Of a DNA stretch of 64,000 bases, positions 50,401 through 61,149 are shown one piece after another; position 1 is the first letter of the stretch; every line of letters begins with the position of its first letter. Origin of the DNA: Chromobotia macracanthus (lineage: Eukaryota; Chordata; Actinopteri; Cypriniformes; Botiidae); contig JAZGTH010000107.1 of NCBI GenBank assembly GCA_036877525.1, positions 2,165,501-2,229,500 on the forward strand. The letters are read 5' to 3'. The translations under genes were made by a program, and so were the position numbers. A model generated the notes under the pieces. That model was not told the DNA's origin and searched no databases. It saw nothing but the letters and a program-made list of their open reading frames with translations.

Positions 50401-53400
50401 GTTTGTGATTCATATCCTGTGGTTATAATCCACATTTTCCCTGTTATCACTTACCAAACATCATGGGAGTGATATACTGGAATAGAGATGTGTTTGGTTG
50501 AACTCCTCAACCCTTGTTAAGCTCTGTTCAGGGTTTCAAAGTGCTGCATATTTATAGCAGACATGATGAATGCTTTTCTCTGTTCTTGCCCTGACCTGTC
50601 TAATTTGCCCTACTGTCTAAAAAATACCATTAGTTTCACATCCACTAACACTGTTCATTATGGAGACCCCAGACTGCAAACCACAGACTGCTGACCTTTT
50701 CCATGGCCCAGTGGCGCCACCAAGTGACTAGTAAGATAATGTATGCAGTTATTGGAGCAAATCACAAAATTGTGGCAAAATGAAAAATGTTTATTCGATT
50801 AAAACACACACAGATACATTCATGCACACACACTAACCTTTCTGCAGCGAGGGTTTGGGCAGCTGAACAGAGAAACATCTTTGTCCAAAAGTGCTGGGAA
50901 GTTACAAAATGGACACCTTGAAAAGAAAGTGGAAAATATAATGTTATGAGGACAATTTTTTTATCCTTTATCCCCCCCAGCCAACCCCGAGGTCCACTTT
51001 CTTCATGATTATTTTTCTTGCCTTCAGAATTAAATAGTACTTTTAGAAGTACATATTCAGTGTATTTCTTAGCTATCATATGACTGAAGTTTTTATAACA
51101 CGTAACGACTAACACGTAACGACCAACACGTAACGACCAACACGTAACGACCAACACGTAACGACCAACACGTAACGACTAACACTTTACCCTAAGCTCA
51201 TACATGTTTTGACCAACATGCTAATCAGTAGATGATGACTAAACTTTCATTTTCAGGTGAACTATAACTGTAACTCACCTGACTAGTTCATCAGCACAAG
51301 TGGCTGCTACGGCCTCCTCCGCCTGTCGTTCGTAATATTTGCACAAGATGTTCTCAGGGAGAACTTTCTCCAGCTCACTGTTAGGAAAGGAACAGGTGCA
51401 GTTCCCATCCATGCAGCTCAGCTCTGACTGCAAACAAACAAAGAAACGCTTAATTCTAGTCAGTGCTTAGTAAAAGTCATTTAAATCAAATGATTTTGTT
51501 TAGGACAAACTCTGGTACATCAGTCTGTCCAATCAAACCACATTTCATCTGAAATGGAATGTAATTCAAATGAAAATGAAAGAAAGATGGGACAGACACT
51601 GGGAAGCACCTTTTACGCAGGGAAAACCCAAACCAAAACACAGACACCAGCATAAAAACTTTGACATCATAATGGTTTTATTAGCATATGCTTCCTGTAA
51701 TTTCTAAGATTTCCTGTAATACAGATGAAGAGAAACTAAGATACTTTCTGAAACTGATCATTTCATAAGGGTAGAATAGGATGCAGTTGTGTACTAATTG
51801 TAATCCTGCATTTAGCCTGTAGGACTGGCTTACCCGTCCTGCGCCAAACACAGCTTCCTGGGCGTACTTCACCAGGCATTCCTTACAAAAGAGATGGCCG
51901 TCTGTACACTGCGTCATCTCCTCAAAAGCAAACTCCCCACAGCAACATCCACACTCGATTAGCTGTCCATCCTGAAAGCACAGGCCATATAAACGTCATT
52001 AGCATAACTGTAGGCTATTTATGCCATGCATAATGACTTTAATGGTCTGTAGCAACTTGGTGCATTAAAACAGAATTTAACTGATGTGCAGTTTGTAGAA
52101 TACATGCAGCTTTAGACAGAACAGGTGTAAACAGGGCCGCACTTAATATGAGTGCAAGTCTATTGTTCCTTATGATGTGGTTTGGCATGTCATTACAGGC
52201 ACACCTGAAGTAGGTAAACAATTGGCTCTTTAAGCCCACCTTTTGATACTGCTCCTCGTTCACTTGCAAAGCCAAAAGGAAATCTTCATGCTGAAAGTAA
52301 AAAAACAAAAAAACTGTCAATTCATCACAAGGCCATACATTTGTGTTATTTCAAGAAATAGTATTTTGAAGAAGTAACAATTGAACTGAAAACTTGAGGT
52401 GTGTGAGGTACCACAGCCATCTCCTTGGCTTTCTGCTCATAGAACTGAAGCTCTTTCATGAGAGACGGGTCCAGTGTGGAGGTCTCGTTCCCTCGGCTCC
52501 ACCGTCGGTTCTTCTCCAGAAAGTACATCTTTCGCTCCAGTTTAAAAGAACCTGAGATGAGACAACAATTTATTCGTTTCACTTTTCACACGATTTTCTT
52601 GTTTTTGTTGAATTTAACAGCCACACAAAATAGAAGATATACATAAGAACATATGTTACCCTGCTCAAACTTGAAGTCTATGAAGGCGCGTTCATTTGGC
52701 TCTCTTCGCTTCTTCTTTTTTCCTGAGGGGTCAGTGGAGTTCTCCTGCCACTTCTTGAGGGCATCGAATAAGGCCTAACAGACACCAGAGGTATGCCATT
52801 ACAGAAATATTCTGGGTTCCATACAAGTTGAGGTCAATCAATTCTGTCTGAGGCATATTTACAAAGATTATTAAAAATGTTGTCAACTGAGCTGAACTAA
52901 CTAATGCTTGACCCATATTTTTCTGTGACTGATGCCAATTTTCAGATGACAGTGAGTATGGCCATTACAATGCCCATAAGGCAATTTTTAAAATAGCATA
53001 AACAACATTTTTATATTAATGTCAGACTAATAATAAATGAAAATCTGAAATGAAAATGTCACTATCTGAAAATATTTAAGAACACAAAATTTGTATCATT
53101 CATTACCAATGAACAGCCTCTGTTAATCAGCCTCTCATAGTCTCTAACAGCCCAAATACTGGTCAATTAGTCTGATATATTTGTCTATCACTAAATCTGA
53201 TATCAGCAAACTTCATCAATACTTAATCAGCTTAAGCTGACACTAAAGATGCTGAATGAAGTTTCAACATCTTGAGATTCAAAAGACACAGAGAATTAAT
53301 ATAAATAAAAGTATAAAAATTAAATGTTAAAGCATATATGAAGCACCTTTCGGGTGATTGCATAGTGTCCTTTGAGGCAGTTCAGGGCCCATTTGATATC

Positions 53401-55674
53401 CTGACAGCTCAAAATTCTGAAGTCACCCATTAGCAAATCTGCAGCTTGCAACACAACCTCTGAGCTAACAGTCTTCAGTTTGAAATAATCAAAATAATTT
53501 TCACTTTCCTGCATAAAACAAAATATATACATTTTCATTTTTTCAACAAATAATTATTTTTATACATAAAATAGTTACTGTACTTTTGACTCAATATATT
53601 TGCATAGTTCCCAAAAAGGATAAATTGCAAACCTGTGTCTCAGAGTCATTAGTCTCCAGGAGAACACTGCTTTGTGTCAAAACTGTGTTTGCTTTCTTCG
53701 GGTAATCAGGATTTTCCAACAATATATTGCATATTCTGTGATAAAAACAAAAACCATGTCTTTATTATGTGAACAATGCATGTTGAAGGAGAGTTTAAAC
53801 CTGCCAGTGTCCTTAAGAAAAACATCCCAGGTCAGCAAACTTCCAAGGCCGGGGTAATTTACACTGTCCTTTAAAATCAAGCAAAAAATTGCAACTCTAT
53901 GCCAATAAATGTATAACAGAAGGAAGACTCACAGGAAATCAAATTATGAAAACATTTGATAAACAAAAAGCAATAATGTTATGTCAAGCAATGATTAAAT
54001 TTGTTTTGAAGACATTCTTTAATACAATGTAGCACAGCCATCACAGTCAGCCCTCACTGCCTCTAAGCGAGAAATGAGTTTGGCTTACACATTTAAATCT
54101 TTCAGGTCACCTCTCTCTATCAGTTCTGCTACATAAGCTTCCTGCACATCTGGGAAAAGGTCCATCTGGAAATGTAAGATAAAACAAAAACAAACTTCGC
54201 TTTTAATGTGTGGTATGAACAGTGTGATACTGTGGCTTTAAGTGAGGTGCTGATGATAAGACTCACCACTCCCTTCACCAGAACATCGAGGGATGTCTGC
54301 TCAGGGGCCTGATATACTAGGGGCTCTCTGGGCACTGACGGTCCAGGTCTCTCATTATCAGCTGGTGGGAGAAATCTTGCAGGAGAAAGAGGAGCCACAT
54401 GCTGCTGTTGTTCTTCCTCAGGTTTGATCTCCACTAATGTGGTCCCAAGTGGTGTCGGAGGCCTCTTTGGGTGCTTTTCACTTCTCTGCCGGATGACCAC
54501 TTTAATACTATGGGCTGAGTCTGAATGGCCTGATTGAAAGGTGGGTGGAGCTAAAACAGAATTGGCCTGGTTTTCTGAGTGAGTACTAGTTGAGAGGTCC
54601 TTATGAGGGGACATTGAGTTCCTAGCAGGCAATGGAGGTCTGTGCAAGGCATTTTCTCTAGATGTGGAGGGTACAGCATTCTGGTCCGTGGTTAAGACAC
54701 CTATGGCTTGGTTTCCTAATGTAGGATGTGCAGTGGCTACGGAAGTATGGGGGGCATGTGCAGTGGCAGAATGTCTGTCTGATCCAGATGCCTGGCTGGG
54801 GAAGGTGCGAGCACACCACTTTGCGGCAGGTCGGATCAGCTCGCGATGAAGCGAGGGCTGCGGCTGCCAGATCCAAAGAGAGTTGTATGATCAATATTGG
54901 AACAGGAACCAAACTCTTAAGTGCAGTATCTATAGCATGCATGTTTTAAGATTAAAATTGTTTTTAATTTAGCAACAGGAAAAACAATACCATGTGTATC
55001 CTCTGTAGGTACACTGTGTCACTATTACACTATAACCCCCAAAATATTTGCTTTTTTAGATAATTCCTGTGAAATTCTATTTAAACACACAAGACATTCT
55101 TAAAGTCTCATTCAAAAACAGCAAACGCTTGTCTGATAATACAGCAGATGGCAACAGCTGCTCATTTATTTACAGAAGAGTTGCCATTTATTTAAGCAAA
55201 ACATTACACATGAAGTAGTTGAATAAAATGCAGCAAATGTGTCTAAATACTTTTAGGGTCACTGTTTACAAGACAGCTGATTATTAGTGCTACACAAAAG
55301 CCAGTTACCTCCAAGATGCTGACTTCCTCTTCCTCATCATCATCATCATCCCTGACCACAACAGGGACATTTGGAACGAATCTGACAGGTTCATCATCAG
55401 AATCAGATGATGAGGATATGGTTATGTACGTCCTCGTCTTAACTCTCTTACCTGACAAAGTAACACGTGCAGTGAAACCAAAACAATCAGCACTAGAACA
55501 GCCAGTTATTCAAAATGGTAAAAAGACAAATAAAGCCAAGGATTGTTTATAACGCAGGCTGAGGGAAGAATATAAGCCCTTTGTGTTAACACATGGACAG
55601 CAAGAACCTTGACTGCGATGGGTGTTGAAACTAGCCAGGTGGATGACATCATCATCGCTGGACCCGTCAGCCAT
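41436..55674 (-). CDS. rnf216: RNF216/TRIAD3 RBR E3 ubiquitin ligase, 836 aa, 16 coding exons
   Basis: A RING-IBR-RING ligase that takes ubiquitin on a cysteine before transfer. Exons in gene order: 55608-55674, 55309-55451, 54267-54863, 54089-54165, 53633-53735, 53347-53508, 52660-52774, 52412-52551, 52240-52290, 51834-51971, 51279-51427, 50838-50916, 44246-44343, 43184-43406, 41814-41889 and 41436-41728. They sum to 2511 nt in one frame. Residues 1-270 are acidic or low complexity, with SIM-like VIHL and ITISSSSDSDDE. The block ending at about 485 contains conserved QDIKWAL and HEDFLLALQ. RING1 starts near 492 (IECGCC), the IBR spans about 565-625 and RING2 about 650-695. The catalytic Cys is C665 in EGCNRMSC. 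The tail is proline-rich (PIPAPYVPPLPN). It is slightly shorter than human RNF216 (866 aa). The first coding donor (GTTCTT) is weak, so the first junction is least certain. Confidence 0.95.
47304..47406. repeat. CA-rich microsatellite with CACAGA interruptions
   Basis: An imperfect array of CA dinucleotides regularly broken by CAGA, in the 6.5-kb rnf216 intron between the exons ending at 50838 and beginning at 44343. Confidence 0.9.
47404..47481 (-). repeat. C-rich tract, G-rich on the rnf216 sense strand
   Basis: The tract holds nine or so runs of three or more C separated by ACA, CA or A on the plus strand. The transcribed rnf216 intron therefore carries closely spaced G-runs that meet the usual four-run pattern for a G-quadruplex. 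Confidence 0.75.
48249..48296. repeat. GA-rich simple repeat
   Basis: GAGAGAGAGA followed by CAGACAGATAGAGAAAGAAAG-type units, inside an rnf216 intron. Confidence 0.75.
48542..48615 (-). mobile_element. tRNA-derived SINE head, degenerate
   Basis: On the minus strand TGGCCTAGCAGTTAAGC resembles a tRNA A box, and about 30 bp later GGGTTCAAATC matches a B box (RGTTCRANNCC). The spacing is right for an RNA polymerase III promoter of a tRNA-derived SINE. The body and 3' tail are not recognisable, so it is probably a truncated copy in an rnf216 intron. Confidence 0.45.
51099..51185. repeat. 14-bp minisatellite, six copies
   Basis: Six consecutive 14-bp units of consensus CACGTAACGACCAA, plus three bases of a seventh. 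The only variation is C/T at position 12 in the first and last copies. It lies in the rnf216 intron between exons 50838-50916 and 51279-51427, about 95 bp after the donor of the upstream exon. Confidence 0.95.
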
Positions 55675-56619
55675 GATAAGACACACAGGCTCCCTGAGGC
55701 TCCCACCTTCTCACTCCCTTCCACACACAGTCACCCATGCACAAACAGGATGCTGAAACCAGATACAGATAAAATGTATTTATCAAAATACTAAATACAG
55801 TGTTAGTTTGTAAAAACCTTTTAAAAGCCATGGGAATTGTTTCTGACAGCTTCAACAAAGGCTGTGTATGTGCACACATTAGCATTCTAGATGTACATTT
55901 TATCACTACGTGCACTTCCTAATAAATGAACACATGATCCTGGAGCTGCACAGGCCTTGCTCTGCTAGTTACAGGAACACAGGATCAGAATTCCTATTTG
56001 ACAGGAACTGGCGTACTTTCCAAACGTGAATACGATTTATAAAGCAACTAGGTTAGAGATATTAACCACGTCACAGTCTTGATCATCATTCCCACAACGC
56101 AAGAGATGAAAATATACAGATCAAAGAGTTAAGAGTATATATGCTTAAAAAATGACTGTACTTTTATTGAACTTGAGTGCTGTCATTCATGCTTATGCGT
56201 TGTGTCAAATCGTACGTTCCATACGTGCGTATGATCCCCAAACATACTGCCTAACTAGACAGCACGATAGACTTTGAGACACATACTACTAATGCCAATA
56301 CATTGACAGTATGTGATTGTCTGATCTCGCAAATCAGTGCCGTAAACATTGATGGTGTTTTGATCATTCGCTTTTTTGAGGTTGGTCGTATTAACATTGC
56401 AGATAAACTACATCACAATGCAAGGTGAAAGAAACAAACTCGCTAAAGTGCCCTAGCCAGGCTCAGCTAGCTGTTTGGCGTTAACCCTCCGTGCCATCTG
56501 ACATGCCTTAAACAAGACAGACTTTCATATTCAGGTTTTGATCGAAACTAAATGACGAGAATGTAAAACCACAGAAAAGCGCTACAGCAAATGAAGGCTG
56601 TTTCACGGATTGCACGTAC

Positions 56620-56741
56620 CTCTCAGTCACAACGTCCAACACATCGACAGTGTTTGATCGCCGGATATCGAAACAAACGGCCAAAACAAGCCAGAGTGTG
56701 ACGTCGAGTGTGACGTCGACGCAAATGCGTAGCGCTATTGG
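56620..56741 (-). promoter_or_regulatory. rnf216: rnf216 promoter and end of non-coding exon 1
   Basis: On the gene strand, GAGAG then GTACGTG gives a good donor at 56618-56619, so a non-coding first exon probably ends at 56620. Upstream there is a tandem 12-bp duplication, GAGTGTGACGTC on the plus strand, at 56694-56705 and 56706-56717. Each copy contains TGACGTC, a near-CRE. An inverted CCAAT (ATTGG, 56737-56741) follows. The area is locally CpG-rich. The acceptor of exon 2 is probably near 55753. Confidence 0.5.
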
Positions 56742-56849
56742 CGAAGCGCTGAGGTTTACGGGAGTTGTAGTTTTCCCCGCGCTAGTTAATTTTTACGCCA
56801 AATTCTGTATGTCCACTAGAGGTCTTTGTTTTGCTTGCTCGTATCCACG

Positions 56850-59800
56850 ATGAGGTGGGTAGTTTGAGAAAATAGCTTTAATCTCATATTACGTTCAAGA
56901 TAATAATTTCAATAATTATTTCAATAAAGCTCAATAATTTTTAAGAATGTAGCCAAATGTTGATGGGACTGAAAATGTAATTAACTAAGAATTAAAGTTT
57001 TATGTCACTAGAGACACTATCAGCTGATTTGGTAGCAATTAGGTATGTTTTCTAAGGGAAATACCACACAGCTAGTGCTTATTTGTCTTATTGGTTAACA
57101 TCTGCTGACTGTTAGGATGTCTGAAAAAAACCTCTAAGCGTTTCCTGTCTCTCAGCTTGGCATCACTGCAGCTATAATTCGCCCAAGTTTCTAAAACTAC
57201 TAGATGTTGCTTGATGGATTTATACTAGGTCTTGAAAGTGACTAGTGCAGAAGACTTAATATACTGAACAAAGCTTTTGGAGGAAAGTGCCCAAATACTA
57301 GAAAAGTAATTGCCTATTACACTCTCTAATAAAATAAGCCTTTATTCTGAGTGGCACAGATCCAAGTTAAACAAAGTGACCATCTTTTGCTTCATTTTGT
57401 GAAAATGGAAAATATACTGGTCTGAGAGGAGTTGAACAGTGGACAATTATTCACTGACTCTCTAAGGATGCAATAGGCACTCCTGCTAAAGGTGATGACT
57501 GAAATGCTAAAGATATTTTAATGTAGGGCTGTATAATTTGAAAAACATACATTGAATGGCTATGGCCGGTGCCATGGAAGAAAAACCTGAAGTCTAAACA
57601 TGGGATCTTACTGCTACCACGGTAACTTGGTCTTAGCTTGGTAGAATGTACAATCTGTGGACTTAAACTGATGTACCATATGCTAATGAAATTCCATCCT
57701 GATTTATATGAATTACTACACAAATATGCCAGTTATTCCTAAGTAAGGAACCAAAAACAGTTCTAAGGCTTTTCACCCAGTAGCTGTCAGTGAAATTCAG
57801 AAATTACTATATTCAAAGCAGAAGTATGTATTAAAATGTCAGTCAATGAAATTGTATCCCTGCAATTGTAACTGCCAAGCCACTAAAAATATTAGGCACC
57901 TTTTTTTTCAATTAGGTAACAGATTGGAACTATTACACTAAGATTTGTTGGTTTCTTTTATCAGCATACTCAAAACTACCCTAATCATCCTCATAATATT
58001 CAAATGAGATTATGAATGATCAGTTTAAATAGTTAAATGTTTAAATTATGATCAGTAGTTTTAATCAGTTTAAATATAAAATACCCATTAATATAAAATC
58101 AACATTTAAGATGAATACCCTCCAAAAATGGTTTTGTTGTTTTGAAATAGTTTTGAACTGTTCTTTATGTTCTGAGATATGACACACTAAATCTGCTTGT
58201 GCCTATATTGTTACAAAAAATTGATGCCTTGCAATGCTTTATAAATGTTCTTTGGAACAGCTAGTGTTACAACCAGCTCTGTTGGTTGGCTTATGTTAAG
58301 AGTACATTCTTAAGTCTGTGGCTCACCGAAGCCAGAGTGCTACTTATATGGTGTCCAAAACTATAAAAACTGTCATTTTAATTTTAAAAATGTCATTATC
58401 TTTTATCTGTTATGTCATTATCAGCAATCTGTTATAAATAGTGACAGTCTATAGTAAATAAAAACTGTTCAGAGAAGCCTGGAAAATGATATTTTTTATC
58501 ACACGTTAAACTATTTCTTTTACAGTGTAAAACTTTACAGCTTGCATAAAAGGTTCCTTCTTGATATCATTTATTGACGTGTCATGAAATGCTTTTTAGA
58601 ACACATAAACAATCATCTGGTGTTAGAACTATACTTTCCTTTTGCGCCAAATATGAGCTGAAATAATGCATATATCAAACCAATTCCTTTTTCTAGAAAA
58701 TCATAATGTGTCACTGCACAATAGCTGTGAAATTATATATATATATATAGGTCAATATATAAAATTATATAAAATTGGTGGTAAAGCAGTCTGTATCGCA
58801 TGTCTATGTGAACTCTGATATCTGCTAACAAAAACAAATGGCTTCAATAACACTGACCATTTATTTAATTCGTAGAGTTGGAAGAACAGCTTGGTGAGGG
58901 CTTATGAGTATATCAATTTACTGACATGGAAAATGGCATGAATGACTTCCCAACAACTATGGGCATTTGTTTGTTGGTGGCGTAAGCCTGTATTAATTGC
59001 TGAAAACCCTTTCACGGCTCACTGCTCAGCACTTAGCAATGTTAACTCAGAGCAACAGACAGTCAGGCCATGAATAATATATCTCGTTCACAACACACCA
59101 TGGAAATTCTTAACCATGTGGTTTATTTCCGTGATGGACTGAATGACATAACTTTGGCAGTCTTTTACCAAAAGTGCAAATAATAACAAACAAACTGTTC
59201 TGTGCTGGAAAATGTCTTTTCAGAAAATGTTACTCTCTTTTGGTGTTTTGTTTTAAACAAGAAACAAGAAGAACAAAAAACATAGAAGAGAAAATATTTT
59301 TACAAAGAAAATATACAACAAAAACCTTTTTTAACACGACAAACATGATAAAATAGTGCATTGACAAAATATATTAAAAGAAAAAGATTTGATCATTTAC
59401 AGTTACATGTGCATTATGTGGACACATTCTTCAGGATTGGTATGATATTATGGTATGATATTATGCCATTTAAACTGCAAGCAAATGATAAACCCAAACT
59501 GACAAAAGCCTTTTAACTACAGAACAAAACTTCATGTGTAAACTAGATTTTTATACAATACCATATTACATAATCTCAAATATGATAACAAAAGGACACT
59601 GAATTGCATATGTAATATCAATTAACAGATAATGAGCATCAAACTTTACATTAAACAATAAATATTGCACACTAGCACCTTTATTTATGATTGCATATTA
59701 ATATATAAACATTTAAACATGTTATTAATTTTACACAAACAAGCTAAGCTTTGGTGTTTCAACCCTGCACATTTAATGTTCCTTTTGGACAAAAACCATG

Positions 59801-59930
59801 TCAACGTCATCTTTTTACATCTACAAGTCTGAGCCATACAGAACAGAAGATTCACAACATAGTGCACAATGTTAACATTTATATTTATGCTTGCGATAAT
59901 GATTGATTATTAAACATATGTGTATATTTG
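56850..59930. other. Intergenic between rnf216 and uts2r
   Basis: About 3 kb of AT-rich DNA upstream of rnf216 and downstream of uts2r. It includes a short (TA)n near 58735-58749 and a 14-bp direct repeat at about 59438-59465. No recognisable exon. The part nearest uts2r may belong to its 3' UTR. Confidence 0.55.
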
Positions 59931-59935
59931 GTCTT

Positions 59936-59941
59936 TTTATT
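59936..59941 (-). terminator. uts2r: Candidate uts2r polyadenylation signal
   Basis: TTTATT on the plus strand reads AATAAA on the gene strand, 65 nt after the stop. This would give a very short 3' UTR. Another AATAAA on the same strand at 59680-59685 would give a UTR of about 320 nt. Which is used is unknown. Confidence 0.35.
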
Positions 59942-60005
59942 ATGTCATACATCTAATAAATTACGCACTTTGGAAAAACGAGACTGCAATATACAAGCAC
60001 AAAAG

Positions 60006-61142
60006 TCAAAGTTTACTGTAAGCATCTAGAATGTCGTTGTGCTGCGTATTAGTCAAAGTATTGCAGAACTGTTGACTCCCAGAGGACATGGACCTTTGAG
60101 AGGACTGTCGAAATCTTTTCTTAAAGGCTATGCTGTTCTTTTGTCTGTCTCGCACATATTCCTGATAGTTCCTTGTTAACAAAGTATACAAGAAAGGGTT
60201 GATACAACTGTTACTGTATGCTAAACAAGTCACAACAAAGTTAATGTACACCACCGTGCTGCTTGACAGTCCCCCATGCCCAAAATAATAGATACTGAGT
60301 AACTGCCACAACCAGAAGGGTAAAAAGCATGCCCAATAGGCAAGCACTATACCAAATATCATGTATAACACCTTTTGCTTTGGGCATTTGTTAATTTCCT
60401 CGGATGAAAATACAGACGTTTGTGATATCCAGTAAGTCCTGGCTAACTTCAGATAGAGATAACCAATGATGAATCCAGGAGCCAAGATGCAGGTGTTGAA
60501 CAATACAGTCAAATAGACCCTGTACGCCGTGATCTGCCAGGTCGGATGGCACATGCGTTTCTCTACGCCGTTGTGCACGTCTCTTTTGAGGTCGATCATG
60601 ATCATGGTCGGTAAAGCCAGGAGGAAAGAAACCAGCCAAACCAGACCGGTGACCGCGCGTCTGTAGCGCCTGGACCGACCCAAGCTGTCCAGCGGGTTCA
60701 CCACAGCCAGATATCTCTCCGTGCTCATGATGGTGAGGATGAAGATGCTGGCGTGCATGGTGAGGAAATCCAGGCTGAACAAAACACGACACCCGATGTC
60801 GCCGAAGTACCAGTCCTTCACAAAATAAGTCCAAACCACGAAAGGTATGGTGGAGAGGTACAGAAGATCCGCGAGTGCCAAGTTTATAATGTAGACATAC
60901 ATGGATCCAGTCACTCGGACCGAAATGTTCATAACGACCAGAGTGTAAACGTTTCCAATCACGCCAACCAAACACATGACTGTCAAAACTGTGCCCAGTA
61001 TAGATGTTATTAATATGTCATAAGAGGACACAGGCGCATCTTCTTGGGGTCCCGCTATTGTTGGTGATATATTGGAAAAAGCATCGTACGTTATATTCAC
61101 CTGATTCCTCAGACTTACTGCCAGTCGATCAGCTGTCCCCAT
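60006..61142 (-). CDS. uts2r: Urotensin-II receptor family GPCR, 378 aa, single exon
   Basis: A class A peptide GPCR for urotensin II and related peptides, expected at the plasma membrane and Gq-coupled by family knowledge. Seven hydrophobic segments span about residues 43-330. Visible landmarks are N-glycosylation sites N16 and N24, N64 (TM1), D92 in LALAD (TM2), C118 pairing with C198, D125 in LDFLTMH (the ligand-site Asp of TM3), ERY at 142-144, ACFLPFW at 271-277 (TM6) and NPFLY at 315-319 (TM7). The block GCRVLFSLDFLTMHASIF and the TM6 block are urotensin receptor signatures. The Ser-rich tail offers phosphorylation sites. The coding frame is uninterrupted, as usual for this family. Vertebrates ancestrally had several uts2r subtypes, and which one this is cannot be fixed by eye. 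It is not GPER1, although that gene also maps to human 7p22. Confidence 0.92.
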   Translation of the reverse strand: MGTADRLAVSLRNQVNITYDAFSNISPTIAGPQEDAPVSSYDILITSILGTVLTVMCLVGVIGNVYTLVVMNISVRVTGSMYVYIINLALADLLYLSTIPFVVWTYFVKDWYFGDIGCRVLFSLDFLTMHASIFILTIMSTERYLAVVNPLDSLGRSRRYRRAVTGLVWLVSFLLALPTMIMIDLKRDVHNGVEKRMCHPTWQITAYRVYLTVLFNTCILAPGFIIGYLYLKLARTYWISQTSVFSSEEINKCPKQKVLYMIFGIVLAYWACFLPFWLWQLLSIYYFGHGGLSSSTVVYINFVVTCLAYSNSCINPFLYTLLTRNYQEYVRDRQKNSIAFKKRFRQSSQRSMSSGSQQFCNTLTNTQHNDILDAYSKL

Positions 61143-61149
61143 TTCAAAA

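Noticed and set aside
60391..60975. 194-codon alternative frame inside the uts2r gene
   Set aside because: It is an overlapping frame of the receptor gene with no transmembrane pattern of its own.
60006..61142. Identification of the GPCR as GPER1, which also maps to human 7p22
   Set aside because: The TM3, TM6 and TM7 blocks and the extracellular loops match urotensin receptors, not GPER1.
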